64,000 bases of DNA from DATHTK01 sp035463295 (GCA_035463295.1 DATHTK010000057.1:1-64000), one strand, 5' to 3'; shown: positions 8,395 through 17,343, numbered from the stretch's first letter. The notes: generated by a model from the sequence alone, not told the origin. Translations and numbers: made by a program.

Positions 8395-9807
8395 GTGCCG
8401 GGGCTATATAATTGCATGCAAGTGCGCGTACAACTGAAGGTGGGTAGAGCGCTGGAGACCTCGGTTGGAGCGGTCCTGGGGGGACGCTACAGGATACAGA
8501 GCACGCTTGGCGCCGGGGGTATGGCGGTCGTATACAGGGCAGAGGACGCCATCCTCGGGCGCACCGTTGCGCTCAAGACCCTGCACCGCCGCTACGCCGA
8601 GATGCCTTCTTTCAGAAGGCGCTTCAAGCAGGAGGCGCGGGCGATGGCTTCCCTCGACCACGAGAACATCGTCAAGGTCTACGACATCGCTCACGACGGA
8701 GAGGTGCCGTTTATCGTGGCGGAGTGCGTCGCCGGCAGGGACCTCGGGACCCTGCTCGCCGGACGCCGCGGCGGGTCGCTCAACGAGCATTTCATGAGGC
8801 GGGTGGTCGCGCAGCTCTTGCGGGCGCTCTCCTACGCCCACGAACGGGGCATCATACATCGGGACATAAAACCCTCCAACATACTCGTAACCGCGGGCGG
8901 GACCGTCAAGGTGGCGGACTTCGGGATAGCCCGCATCCTCGAGGACGACGCGTCGGAGGCCGGGGAGCCGGGTGAGATCGTCGGCAGCGCCCGCTACATG
9001 TCGCCCGAGCAGCTCAAGGGGTTGGACGCCACCTCCAGGAGCGACGTCTACTCCGTCGGCGTTCTCCTCTACCACTGCCTGACCGGGAGAGCGCCCTTCT
9101 CCGGTGACGTAAAGAGCCTCGCCCGGCAGCACATCCACACGGACCCCACGCCGCCGCGCAAGGTGAACAAGAAGATCACACGTCATGCGGAGGCGGTGAT
9201 CCTGCGGGCGATGGCGAAGGACCCAGAAGACCGCTACCCTACGGCGGCTGCGATGCTCGACGACCTGGAGGCCGACCTTCCGCCGAGGTCCACGCGGACG
9301 TCGGAGACGCCGAAGTCCTTCTCCGGAAGGGGACGCCGGAGCCTGCTGCTCGCCTTAGCGGCCTCGCTAATGATCCTGGTGGGCGCCGCCGGACTGGCCT
9401 CGGGGCTCGGATATCTCGACCCCGTGTCCTACCGGGGGGCGGTCGACGCCCTGGGCCAGATGAAGCCCCTCGAAGAGGTGGAGCCGCCCGCTCCCACCGA
9501 GCCCTCTGACGAGCCGGCAGCTTCGGAGGAGAGAGAGAACGAGGCGCCGCCGGGACAACAAGTCGCGGCAAGGGAACCGCGAGAGCTCGTGCCGGTGCCC
9601 GATGTGACCGCCTACTTCGACTACTACGCCGAGGACACGCTGGCGAGCAGCGGCTTCGATGTCGAGTTCGTCTACGAGTACCGGGACGGCTTCGCCCCCC
9701 GCGGCGTGACCTGGGGTACGGACCCCGCCGGCGGGACACTCGCCCCAGAGGGTTCGACGGTGACCGTATACGCTACCCCCGAAGACCTGGCGCAGCCGGA
9801 GTTCTAG
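8395..9807 (+). CDS. Membrane Ser/Thr protein kinase with one PASTA domain (PknB-like)
   Basis: 470 residues from a GTG at 8395. The kinase domain has all key elements: glycine loop LGAGGMAVVY, Lys61 in VALKTL, catalytic loop IIHRDIKPSN, DFG in VADFGIAR and an SPE in place of APE (YMSPEQL). After about residue 290 come a linker, one transmembrane helix (LLLALAASLMILVGAAGL), an acidic/proline stretch and a single extracellular PASTA-like domain (PVPDVTAYFDYYAEDTLASS). Classic PknB has three to four PASTA domains. PASTA kinases sense peptidoglycan or lipid II and control wall synthesis, which suits the VanW and MurJ genes nearby. A TATAAT at 8407-8412 just before the ATG at 8416 raises the alternative of a shorter, nearly leaderless product. 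Confidence 0.9.
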   Translation: MPGLYNCMQVRVQLKVGRALETSVGAVLGGRYRIQSTLGAGGMAVVYRAEDAILGRTVALKTLHRRYAEMPSFRRRFKQEARAMASLDHENIVKVYDIAHDGEVPFIVAECVAGRDLGTLLAGRRGGSLNEHFMRRVVAQLLRALSYAHERGIIHRDIKPSNILVTAGGTVKVADFGIARILEDDASEAGEPGEIVGSARYMSPEQLKGLDATSRSDVYSVGVLLYHCLTGRAPFSGDVKSLARQHIHTDPTPPRKVNKKITRHAEAVILRAMAKDPEDRYPTAAAMLDDLEADLPPRSTRTSETPKSFSGRGRRSLLLALAASLMILVGAAGLASGLGYLDPVSYRGAVDALGQMKPLEEVEPPAPTEPSDEPAASEERENEAPPGQQVAAREPRELVPVPDVTAYFDYYAEDTLASSGFDVEFVYEYRDGFAPRGVTWGTDPAGGTLAPEGSTVTVYATPEDLAQPEF

Positions 9808-9838
9808 CGTAGTGGTGGTTCGCGAACCACCACTACGC
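9807..9838. terminator. Perfect 32-bp palindrome, probable bidirectional terminator
   Basis: A fully self-complementary 32-bp sequence begins GCGTAGTGGTGGTTCG. Its first base is the last base of the kinase stop codon, and it separates two convergent genes. There is no T-run on either side, so termination would depend on hairpin strength or Rho. A mobile-element end is a weaker alternative. Confidence 0.65.
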
Positions 9839-9849
9839 TCGTCGCGCCA

Positions 9850-10389
9850 TCAGCGTCTCGCCACTGTCGACCCCGTCAGAAAGGCCCGGCGTCGGAGTGT
9901 GACGGTGTAATAGAGGAGAAAGAGGGCGATGGGGAGCGAGCGGCCGTCCCCGGTGTCGAAGAGAACCTGGTACCTACGCGTCAGGACGCCGCCGGTCAGG
10001 CGCGCCGTCTCGCCGTCGCCTACCGGAGCGGCCGCCGCGGTGTTGCGCAGGAGATAGAAGGCGGCCTCGTAGGGGCGGCCCGCGCACCGGATCTTCATCG
10101 CGACCGAGGAGCCTGCGGGATATGCGACGAGCGTCTCGGCCTCGCCGGTCAGCATCCTGTAACGAGCCGGGCTGGCGACGCGCTCTATTCGGGCGCGCAG
10201 AGAGCCGGCGTCGAGCCGTGCCCCTTCGGGTCCGTGCATGACCATCCGGCCGAACTCTCCGCCGTCCCGGTCGAGCAGGACGAACTCCGGCGCGGCGATA
10301 CCGCGGGGCCGGGCCGAGAGAGAACCGCCGAGGGTCTCTTGCGGTCCCTGCCACGGCGCGAGCGCGGGTTCGGGCGGAGAGGGTTCCAT
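9850..10389 (-). CDS. Hypothetical protein, 179 aa
   Basis: I do not recognise a named family. The N-terminal 30 residues are Pro-rich. After them the protein is mostly beta-strand-like (EFVLLDRDGGEFGRMVMHG, YRMLTGEAETLVAYPAGSS, VAMKIRCAGRPYEAAFYLL). A hydrophobic C-terminal segment (LPIALFLLYYTVTL) is followed by a basic tail. The strand-turn pattern is reminiscent of the tubby-like/LURP-one fold, but this is only a resemblance. It is convergent with the kinase and divergent from the next small gene, with about 100 bp between starts. Confidence 0.65.
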   Translation of the reverse strand: MEPSPPEPALAPWQGPQETLGGSLSARPRGIAAPEFVLLDRDGGEFGRMVMHGPEGARLDAGSLRARIERVASPARYRMLTGEAETLVAYPAGSSVAMKIRCAGRPYEAAFYLLRNTAAAAPVGDGETARLTGGVLTRRYQVLFDTGDGRSLPIALFLLYYTVTLRRRAFLTGSTVARR

Positions 10390-10490
10390 GGTGCCCCCTT
10401 ATACGAGGAGCGCTCGGTGGAGTTTCCAGGGAAGAGAGAGTACATTATCCTCTCCGGAGATATGCAGTAGAAGAGAGTGTGCGGAGCGTA

Positions 10491-10868
10491 ATGGAGCTCA
10501 AGAACAAGGAAGAGATCAGGAACGAAATACTGCAGTCGTGGTTGCGCAGCGCCTGGGTCTACCCGCTGGAGGGCCAGGACGGCAGAACTTACCTGCGCCT
10601 GACGCCCGGCGGCCGGCTCAAGATGCGGAGGAGGATCGGCGAGCTCGAGAGGTCTCTGGGCGTCGAAGGTGTAGAGTTGGCCCGGCAGGAGGAGGCCGGG
10701 ACCCTCCCCGTCGAGCGGGACAGGCTGGAGCTCGCGATGATGGCACAGGCGTACGCCTTCGAGCGCCGCTTTCTGGGTAGCCAGGGCGCCACCCTGGGCA
10801 CGCCGGTGGTGGCGCTGGAGATAGCGGGCGGCGAGCAGGACGAGGCTGGACGACCCACCCCCGGATAG
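10491..10868 (+). CDS. Hypothetical protein, 125 aa
   Basis: The product (MELKNKEEIRNEILQSWLRS...) has a helical N-terminus, a short beta/turn region with YLRLTPGGRLKMRRRIGELE, a second helical part (LELAMMAQAYAFERRFLG) and a disordered tail. The ATG at 10491 was chosen over an in-frame GTG at 10479 because GGAG (10483-10486) lies four bases upstream of it. Codon use matches neighbouring genes. No domain is recognised. It reads divergently from the 179-aa gene. Confidence 0.6.
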   Translation: MELKNKEEIRNEILQSWLRSAWVYPLEGQDGRTYLRLTPGGRLKMRRRIGELERSLGVEGVELARQEEAGTLPVERDRLELAMMAQAYAFERRFLGSQGATLGTPVVALEIAGGEQDEAGRPTPG

Positions 10869-11038
10869 TCCCTTTCCGGGCCGCTCGTCCGAAGCGTCTG
10901 CCGCACGCCGACGACTGTAGAAAGCCGCTGAAAGAAAAGCTGGCACCCTCCCGGGGGCCGTGTTAGGCTTACTCGGGCGGAAGACGCCCCAGGTACCGGG
11001 CGGTCCGCACGCGAGAGGGGGGACCTCTCCTCAGGCCG

Positions 11039-12829
11039 TTGGTTTCAGATCGGGTCGGTGCGAAGGGTAGGACATTGAGTCTCAAAGATCGCAGAGGGAG
11101 CAGGCAAGGGAGAGGCGTTCCGCGCGAATACATGCCCGCGCGCCTGGGTAGCGACAAGAGGTTCGGCAGGCGCAGACGAGGGTTCGTCGGCCCCGTGCTC
11201 ATCGCCTGCGCCATAATCGCGGTCCTCGTGGCGGCGGACTATCTGATGAACGCCGGCAAGATCTACCGCGGCGTCGAGGTCGGTACCGTCTCGCTCGGGG
11301 GGCAGACGCCGGGGCAGGCGCGGGAGACGGTCCAGGAGCGCGCTACGGGGGCGCTCAAGGAGATCGAGTTGACCGGTCCGGAGCTGTTCACCCGCACGGC
11401 CGACGAGATGGGAGTGAGCTTCAACGTCGACGAGACGGTGGAGGAGGCCTACGCCGTGGGTCGCGAGGGGAACATCCTAGAGCGTCTGAGCCAGCGGGGG
11501 CGTGCGCTCGCAGTTGGGATCACGATAACGCCGGACGTGGACTACCAGCGCGGGAAGGCGCGGGCCGAGGTCAAGGAGATAGCCTCCCGGCTGAACGAGG
11601 AGCCGCGCGAGGCGGAGGTGAACATCTACGGGGCCGAGGCCGAGGTCGTCGGCTCGCGCGAGGGCTACAGGCTCGACAGGGCGGCCACCATGCAAAACGT
11701 GGACGGCGCGGTCGACGACATGAGCGGCGAGGCGAAGATCGCCGGCGAGGTGCTCGAGCCGGAGATCACGACTCGGGAGGCCGAGACCGCGGCGGAGATG
11801 GTCCGGGCGGCCACCGCCGAGCAGCTAGTGTTCACGCACGAGGGCGAGAGCTGGACGCTCTCGCCGGCTGACGTGGGCTACGCGCTGGACGTGACGAAGA
11901 AGGATGGCGAGCTGGGGGTGAGCCTGAACCGGGATCGGCTGGAGGAGCGTCTCGGGCACGTGTACGGCGACCTCACGGCGGAGCCGGTCGAGGCCGGCTA
12001 CGAGTTCGACGGCGACAGCATCGCCGTTACGCCGAGCCAGGAGGGCCGGAGCGTCGAGAAGGATAAGCTCCTCGACGCGGTGGAGGCCGGCCTCTTCGAC
12101 GGCAAGCGCGAGTACCAGGTCTCCACGGTCGTCGACAAGCCGCAGCTCACGACGGCCCAGGCCGAGGAGATGAAGCCGACCGACCTCCTGGGCTCCTACC
12201 GCACCAACTACTCGATCGTGGACGACCCCGACGGCCTGCGAGCCGAGAACCTGGAGATCGCCGCGAATGCGGTGAACGGGACCTTTATCGCGCCCGGCGA
12301 GGTCTTCTCGATGAACGAGACCGTCCAGTACGAGAAATACCACAAGACCCACGTCATCATCGACGGTCAGGAAGAGACCGAGGAGGGCGGTGGCCTCTGC
12401 CAGGTCACCTCGACGCTCTACAACGCGGTCAACTTTGCGGGCCTCGACGTAGTAGAGCGCCACCCCCACGCCACGCAGCTTCCCTACATAAGGCCGGGGA
12501 TGGACGCGACGGTGTGGTTCGGGGCCCTGGACATGAAGTTCGAGAACACCAGCGATGGCTACATACTCCTGCAGGAGTACGTCTCCGACGACGGCTACAT
12601 CTACGCCAACGTCTACGGCGTCCCGGACAAGGTGGACGTGGAGATGTGGTCGAAGCCCGTCTACCGGACCCCAAGCGAGGCGAAGTGGGTCACGTACATG
12701 ACGCGGACGGAGAACGGCGACGTCACCTACGACGGCGAGCTGCACACGGACACCTACGCCGCCTTGATCGATGAGAAAGGAAAGACGCTCAAGGCGAACG
12801 AGATCCCGGTCGCACCCGCCATACCGTAG
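11039..12829 (+). CDS. VanW-family cell-wall-associated protein (paralogue 1)
   Basis: 596 residues from a TTG at 11039. A TTG at 11075 (MSLKDRRGSR) has a better SD (AGGGTAGG) and may be the true start. A basic cytoplasmic N-terminus is followed by one membrane helix (GPVLIACAIIAVLVAADYL). Two repeats of the putative peptidoglycan-binding type (VGTVSLGGQTPGQARETV and later) come next, then the VanW domain with the hallmark EGGGLCQVTSTLYNAVNFAG and VERHPHATQLPYI. A beta-rich tail ends the protein. VanW proteins were named from a vancomycin-resistance cluster but their role is unknown. The architecture predicts an extracytoplasmic protein near peptidoglycan. A close paralogue lies at 17467-18951, with the decarboxylase/ligase cassette between them. 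Confidence 0.9.
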   Translation: MVSDRVGAKGRTLSLKDRRGSRQGRGVPREYMPARLGSDKRFGRRRRGFVGPVLIACAIIAVLVAADYLMNAGKIYRGVEVGTVSLGGQTPGQARETVQERATGALKEIELTGPELFTRTADEMGVSFNVDETVEEAYAVGREGNILERLSQRGRALAVGITITPDVDYQRGKARAEVKEIASRLNEEPREAEVNIYGAEAEVVGSREGYRLDRAATMQNVDGAVDDMSGEAKIAGEVLEPEITTREAETAAEMVRAATAEQLVFTHEGESWTLSPADVGYALDVTKKDGELGVSLNRDRLEERLGHVYGDLTAEPVEAGYEFDGDSIAVTPSQEGRSVEKDKLLDAVEAGLFDGKREYQVSTVVDKPQLTTAQAEEMKPTDLLGSYRTNYSIVDDPDGLRAENLEIAANAVNGTFIAPGEVFSMNETVQYEKYHKTHVIIDGQEETEEGGGLCQVTSTLYNAVNFAGLDVVERHPHATQLPYIRPGMDATVWFGALDMKFENTSDGYILLQEYVSDDGYIYANVYGVPDKVDVEMWSKPVYRTPSEAKWVTYMTRTENGDVTYDGELHTDTYAALIDEKGKTLKANEIPVAPAIP

Positions 12830-12858
12830 TACCCGGCTCGACAAGGGAACAAATAGAG

Positions 12859-12889
12859 CGAGGGGCCGCTCCTAACGAGCGGCCCCTCG
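12859..12889. terminator. Strong hairpin between convergent genes
   Basis: CGAGGGGCCGCTC-CTAAC-GAGCGGCCCCTCG is a perfect 13-bp stem with a five-base loop (arms 12859-12871 and 12877-12889). It sits 30 bp after the VanW stop and 22 bp beyond the stop of the facing decarboxylase gene, so it probably serves both. No long T-run. Confidence 0.75.
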
Positions 12890-12910
12890 TCGCTGTCCAT
12901 GAGAGCTCTT

Positions 12911-14239
12911 CTACGGCAGCGGCTTCTGGCCGTCGAGCACGTCCTCGGGTCTGCCGGCGGGCCTGAGCAGGCGCGCTTCGCCCTCCCACAGGAGCACCTC
13001 CGCCGGGGAGGGGTGGCTCAGGAAGCCGAGGTTGCTCGCCGAGAAGCCGTAGGCGCCGCTGTAGAAGACCCCGATCAGATCCCCGGGCTCCGGACCCGCT
13101 AGCGGTATGTTGGTGCCGAACATGTCGAGCGGCGTGCAGCACGGGCCCGCTACGGCCACGCCCTCCTCACCCGGCAGCCCGCTCGTTCGGGTGAGGTTGA
13201 GGAGCGGGTAGGCCTTGCGGAAGACCTGCCCCATGTTCCCCGTCGCGGTGAGGTGGTGATTCATCCCGCCGTCGGTCGTTGCGAAGGTCTTGCCCCTCAT
13301 GTCCTTGACGTCTACGATCCGCGTGACGTACACGCCGGCGTCGGCGACCAGGTAGCGGCCGAGTTCGAACATAAAGCGGCACCCGGAGAGACGCGGGTCG
13401 GAGCGGTAAGCGGCGAGGAGCTCTCGGAAGCCCTCGCCGAAGGCCTCCAGGTCGAACTCGACCATCTTCTCGAAATACGGGACGCCGAACCCTCCGCCGA
13501 AGTCGATCATCTCGAGGGGGTGCCCGGCGTAATCCGCGGCTTCGAGCGCTATCTCCAAGATGTTGCGGCAGTGCTCCAGCAGCGGCTCGACCTCGAAGAC
13601 CTGGGTCGCGGTGTAGACGTGGACGCCCCGCAGGACGAGCTCGGGGTGGGAGAGGGTCTCTCTGACCGCCTCCTCGAGGTCTGTCTGGTCGATGCCGAAC
13701 TGGCCGACCGTCCCGCCCATGCGCATCCCCGAACCCATCAGCTGGGCGGCCGGGTTGATGCGCAGGCCAACGCCGATCCGGCGGCCCATGCCGCCGGCGA
13801 TGCGCGCGAGGCGGTCGATCTCGCCCAGCGACTCGACGTTGACCGCGAAGATGCCCTCACGGACGGACATCGCGAGCTCCTCGTCGATCTTGGCGGGGCC
13901 GGCGAAGACGATGTCTTCGGGGGCAAAGCCCGCGGCCCGCGCGACGACGAGTTCACCCGAGGAGGCGACCTCGCCCCCGGTGTGGCCGACGCGGGCTATG
14001 AGCTGGCATACGGCGAGGTTCGGGTTCGCCTTCAGAGAATAGGCGACCTCCGTGCCGAGGGCCTCCCGGACGCGACGGACGCGCTCGGAGATCATCTCTC
14101 CGTCGTAGAGGTAGAAGGGCGTGCCGTACTCGCGCGCGATGTGCGAGATGGGTATCCCCGCGGGGGTGAACTCGCCGTCGGCGGTCGCGCCGCCGAAGCG
14201 CTCCGCCAGAGCGTGGGCCTTATCCGTTTGCGTAAGCAT
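12911..14239 (-). CDS. Fold-III PLP-dependent amino-acid decarboxylase (LysA-like)
   Basis: 442 residues, alanine-racemase/DAP-decarboxylase fold. The PLP lysine is Lys70 in AYSLKANPN. The phosphate-binding glycine loop is IDFGGGFGVPY, and the catalytic Cys lies in AGPCCTPLDMFG. Family knowledge: these enzymes decarboxylate D- or L-configured amino acids. A subgroup is described as 'exosortase A system-associated' and sits beside an acyl ligase and an ACP, the same neighbours seen here. The first 20 bases overlap the end of the ligase gene, so they are one operon (GNAT, ACP, ligase, decarboxylase). The amine may be loaded or condensed by the ligase/ACP pair. True diaminopimelate decarboxylase is the alternative, but the context argues against it. 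Confidence 0.85.
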   Translation of the reverse strand: MLTQTDKAHALAERFGGATADGEFTPAGIPISHIAREYGTPFYLYDGEMISERVRRVREALGTEVAYSLKANPNLAVCQLIARVGHTGGEVASSGELVVARAAGFAPEDIVFAGPAKIDEELAMSVREGIFAVNVESLGEIDRLARIAGGMGRRIGVGLRINPAAQLMGSGMRMGGTVGQFGIDQTDLEEAVRETLSHPELVLRGVHVYTATQVFEVEPLLEHCRNILEIALEAADYAGHPLEMIDFGGGFGVPYFEKMVEFDLEAFGEGFRELLAAYRSDPRLSGCRFMFELGRYLVADAGVYVTRIVDVKDMRGKTFATTDGGMNHHLTATGNMGQVFRKAYPLLNLTRTSGLPGEEGVAVAGPCCTPLDMFGTNIPLAGPEPGDLIGVFYSGAYGFSASNLGFLSHPSPAEVLLWEGEARLLRPAGRPEDVLDGQKPLP

Positions 14240-15833
14240 TGCTGATCCCCTTGCGGTCTATCTTCCCGGAGCCGGTCTTGGGGAGCTCGTCCTCGACGAG
14301 GATCTCCCTCGGAACCATGTAGGGAGGCCCGTTCTTTATGACGTGCTCCCGGATCTGCTCGACGGCGCCTGCCGCCTCGTTCCCGTCCTTGAGCGACACG
14401 ACCGCCACTACCAGATGACCCATCTCCGGGTCCGGTATGCCGAAGGCGCACGCCTCGTGCACGAGGCCGGATCCAATAAGGAGGTTCTCGACCTCCTCGG
14501 GGCTTAGGCGGTAGCCCTGGGTCTTGATCATGGCGTCGTTGCGACCGAGCAGATAGAGGTAGCCCTCCTCGTCGCGCTGGACGAGGTCACCGGAGTAGAC
14601 GACCCTCTCCACGTCCAGGAGTTCCGGTGGCGCCAGCGGGTTGGGACGGTACGCCTTGGCCGTGGCCTCCTCGTTGCCCCAGTAGCCCATCGCGACCGTC
14701 GGACCCCTATGGACCAGCTCGCCCACCTCCCCCGGCGCGCAGGGGTGGCCCGCGTCATCGATGACGTAGATCTCGGTGTTCGGTATCGCCTTGCCGATGC
14801 ACCAGCCCCTCTCGGGGGAGGAGCGGTACACCTCATCCGGCGGCAGATACGTGGAGCGGAACGCCTCCGTCAAGCCGTACATCAGGTAGACCCTGGTGCT
14901 GGAGAGCTCCGTCAATAGCCGCTTGAGCTCTTCCAGGTTCGCCTGCGGTATCCGGCCACCGGTGTTGGCGATGTAGCGGAGGTGCACGAGCGGCTCCTCC
15001 TGAATGGACTTCGCGTTCCTGAGCAACAGCGACCAGAGCGGCGGTACGCCGGTTACGCCCGTGATCTCGTGCCGCCGGAGCGCCTTCGTGAGGTCCCCCG
15101 GCAACCGCGAGCGCTGCAAGACGAGCGTCGCCCCTACCCGCAGGGAGGTGGTGAACTGGCTCATCCCGGCGTCGAAGTGGAGCGGCAGCGCCGAGAGGAT
15201 GCGGTCTTCGTGCGTGTTCTCCAGGTACGTCGTGACGATCTGGGCCCCCGCTACGACGTTGCGCTGGCTCGTCGCCACGCCCTTCGGCATCCCTGTAGAC
15301 CCCGAGGTGTAGAGGATCGTCGCGAGATCCGCCTCCGAGACCTGCCGCGTCTCGTCGGGAGCGTCCCCTCTCGCGAGCACCTCCACGAGGTCCGTGAGTC
15401 CTCCGGCCGCCCTCTCGCGCGGCCTCTCGCCCTTGTAGAAGGCGGTGCCGGAGACGGTCCCGGGGTCCAGCTCATCGAGCCGGGCCGCGTCCCCGATCAT
15501 GACGCGGATGTCGCAGTCCTGCGCGAGGTACGCAACCTGCGGTGGTTTGAAGAGGGGATTGATGTTCACGTAGGCGGCGCCTGTTCGCGAGGCAGCGAGC
15601 ATCGCCACTATGGCCTCCCAGGACTTCTCCAGAAAGACGCCGACACGGTCGCCCTTCTCCACGCCCGCCTCGACGAGCGCGGCGCATAGAGAGCCGCTCG
15701 CACGATCCAGGTCCCCGTAGGTGTACTCGGCCTTGCCGTCGACGACGGCTACCGCGTCGGGGTCGCGCTCCACGGAGTTGTGGAGCAGGTCGTGCAGCGT
15801 GAACTCCGGATGGGTCATGCGGAGCGTGCTCAC
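14220..15833 (-). CDS. AMP-forming acyl/amino-acid ligase (ANL superfamily)
   Basis: About 537 residues. Motifs of the adenylate-forming superfamily are clear: ILYTSGSTGMPKGVATSQ (P-loop-like A3), YGLTEAF (A5), YSGDLVQRDEEGYLYLLGR (A7-A8) and the C-terminal LPKTGSGKIDRKGI with the catalytic Lys. It should activate a carboxylic or amino acid with ATP and pass it to CoA or to the adjacent carrier protein. The GTG start at 15833 overlaps the ACP stop in GTGA (15830-15833), showing translational coupling. A longer in-frame reading to 16040 lies inside the ACP gene and was rejected. The closest family I can name is the acyl ligase associated with exosortase A. No exosortase is visible in the window. 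Confidence 0.88.
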   Translation of the reverse strand: MSTLRMTHPEFTLHDLLHNSVERDPDAVAVVDGKAEYTYGDLDRASGSLCAALVEAGVEKGDRVGVFLEKSWEAIVAMLAASRTGAAYVNINPLFKPPQVAYLAQDCDIRVMIGDAARLDELDPGTVSGTAFYKGERPRERAAGGLTDLVEVLARGDAPDETRQVSEADLATILYTSGSTGMPKGVATSQRNVVAGAQIVTTYLENTHEDRILSALPLHFDAGMSQFTTSLRVGATLVLQRSRLPGDLTKALRRHEITGVTGVPPLWSLLLRNAKSIQEEPLVHLRYIANTGGRIPQANLEELKRLLTELSSTRVYLMYGLTEAFRSTYLPPDEVYRSSPERGWCIGKAIPNTEIYVIDDAGHPCAPGEVGELVHRGPTVAMGYWGNEEATAKAYRPNPLAPPELLDVERVVYSGDLVQRDEEGYLYLLGRNDAMIKTQGYRLSPEEVENLLIGSGLVHEACAFGIPDPEMGHLVVAVVSLKDGNEAAGAVEQIREHVIKNGPPYMVPREILVEDELPKTGSGKIDRKGISNAYANG

Positions 15834-16081
15834 GCGGTCTTGCTCGAGACCAGTCCTGCGATCGCCCTGACCGACCCGAAGTTCTCCTCGTCGAACTCCT
15901 CGTCCTCGACCACGATGCCGAACCTCTCCTCGAGGAACGTCACCAGCTCCACCGTCTGCAGCGACGTCAGAACGCCGTTGTCGATCAGCGGGTAGTCGTC
16001 GGCGACCTCTCGGCCCCCCGTTACGTTCTCGCGCAGCCACTCGTGTATCGCGGCTGCCGCATTCTCGGTGCTAACGGTCAT
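15830..16081 (-). CDS. Acyl/peptidyl carrier protein
   Basis: 83 residues, the usual carrier length. LIDNGVLTSLQTVELVTFLE contains Ser40, in the position where 4'-phosphopantetheine is attached (G-x-L-T-S-L). The usual preceding Asp of D-S-L is replaced by Thr, as in many stand-alone carriers. An acidic second half (VVEDEEFDEENF) matches helix III of carrier proteins. The ATG at 16081 has an excellent SD (AGGAGGT) 4-5 bases upstream. It is coupled to the ligase by a GTGA overlap and follows the GNAT gene after 23 bp. It presumably holds the acyl or aminoacyl product of that ligase. Confidence 0.9.
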   Translation of the reverse strand: MTVSTENAAAAIHEWLRENVTGGREVADDYPLIDNGVLTSLQTVELVTFLEERFGIVVEDEEFDEENFGSVRAIAGLVSSKTA

Positions 16082-16104
16082 GCTTACCTCCTGTTCGTAA
16101 ACTG

Positions 16105-17172
16105 CTATCTGACCCAGAAGCTGGCTTCTCCGTCGCCGGTCGTGTACGACCAGCTGGCGGCGTCCACGGCCGCCTTGTGCAGGCCCGGATCCGCGAACTT
16201 GACCAGCAACGTGTGGCGCCGCGCCTCGCGAGGGAAGAACCCGAGCCGCCAGAGGTCGCCCATCCGGGGCGAGGTCTGCGACTCGACGAAGCGGTACCTG
16301 ACGATGTACGCGCCGGCCCGGGAGAAGTGCGCGACCGCCTCCCGCAGCAGAGCACGGGCCACGTCGTGGCGGCCGGGGAGCGTCGTGAGGTCGAGCAGGT
16401 ACCCGTTCTCGTCGCCCACCGTAATGCGCAGGACGGCGTAGCCGAGCAGGGTCTCCCCGCTCTTCACGCCGAGCACGGTCGCCGGCCACTGGGGAGAGCC
16501 CGGCCCGTAGCGCCACCGCAAGAACGCCGAGTTTCTCTCCGGCACGCAGGGAACGGCGGCCGCCACGCTCTCGAACAGGTCGTCGAAAGACGCGTCGAAG
16601 CCTTCCAGCACCCTGACCTCGAGGTCGCCTCCAAAGACGCTGCCCAGAGCGCCGTCCACCGCCCGAAGCCCCACGTTCGGCACCCTGAGGACGGGCCTGA
16701 GCGGCGCGGGGACCCTCGGGAGCTTCGAAACGTCCAGGACCTTCGCCACGTACTGCAGCTTCCCGGACGGTTCGGCCCCCAGGCGCGTCTCGATCGCCAT
16801 CGCCTCCTCGACTTGATCAACGGAGACGCAGTTCTCTGCGGTGCGGAAGAAGCGGCGCATGAGGGAGAGGGCGTGAAAGCCGTTCCCCGGTAGCACCTGG
16901 TAGTCCGCGGGCGTGTGGGCGACGACGCGCTGGCCGTAGATCCGGTAGTACTGGGGCACCGCCGCCAGATGGCCCACGACGTCGCCTTCTTCGCTGGCCA
17001 GTACCCAGCGGTGCAGGTCGTCCGCCAGCGGGTGAGTGCCCAGCCAGTTCCAGACGGAGGCGTGCCAGTCGACCTCGTAGGCCTCCGGATGGTCGGGATA
17101 GATCAGGGTGCGCAGTTTGTCAGTGCCACGCAGCAGCTCCTCACCCTCTAGCGGACGGACCCTGATCTTCAT
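16105..17172 (-). CDS. GNAT-fold acyltransferase-like protein
   Basis: About 355 residues from the ATG at 17172, chosen because GAGGTG lies nine bases upstream (a GTG at 17184 is the alternative). An N-terminal GNAT-like half (VLASEEGDVVGHLAAVPQYY, QRVVAHTPADYQVLPG) is followed by a second half. The second half has NSAFLRWRYGPGSPQWPA and LLGYAVLRITVGDENGYLLD, a combination seen in GNAT proteins of polysaccharide and exosortase loci. It is first in the operon with the ACP, ligase and decarboxylase. It is a good candidate for the transferase that moves the carrier-bound group onto an amine or a sugar. Acyl-donor residues cannot be assigned from sequence alone. Confidence 0.75.
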   Translation of the reverse strand: MKIRVRPLEGEELLRGTDKLRTLIYPDHPEAYEVDWHASVWNWLGTHPLADDLHRWVLASEEGDVVGHLAAVPQYYRIYGQRVVAHTPADYQVLPGNGFHALSLMRRFFRTAENCVSVDQVEEAMAIETRLGAEPSGKLQYVAKVLDVSKLPRVPAPLRPVLRVPNVGLRAVDGALGSVFGGDLEVRVLEGFDASFDDLFESVAAAVPCVPERNSAFLRWRYGPGSPQWPATVLGVKSGETLLGYAVLRITVGDENGYLLDLTTLPGRHDVARALLREAVAHFSRAGAYIVRYRFVESQTSPRMGDLWRLGFFPREARRHTLLVKFADPGLHKAAVDAASWSYTTGDGEASFWVR

Positions 17173-17265
17173 CGCTCGGCCCACCTCGCCGGCCGGCTCG
17201 TCGTGATCTTATTCGTGGTTGGGCGCAATACCTTCCGAACTCCCGGGATCTGTTGCGTACGCTTC

Positions 17266-17309
17266 GGTCTAAAGACCAGAGTGTAAAGGAGCGACCTCGC
17301 AAAGTCCAA
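17266..17309 (-). promoter_or_regulatory. Promoter and dyad for the GNAT-ACP-ligase-decarboxylase operon
   Basis: On the minus strand TTGGAC (17304-17309) and TACACT (17280-17285) are spaced 18 bp, giving a start near 17273. The dyad GGTCT-AA-AGACC (17266-17277) covers that start site and could be an operator. Confidence 0.5.
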
Positions 17310-17343
17310 GCTGCGCTTGTGCGGCGAGCGAGCGTTACAAAGA

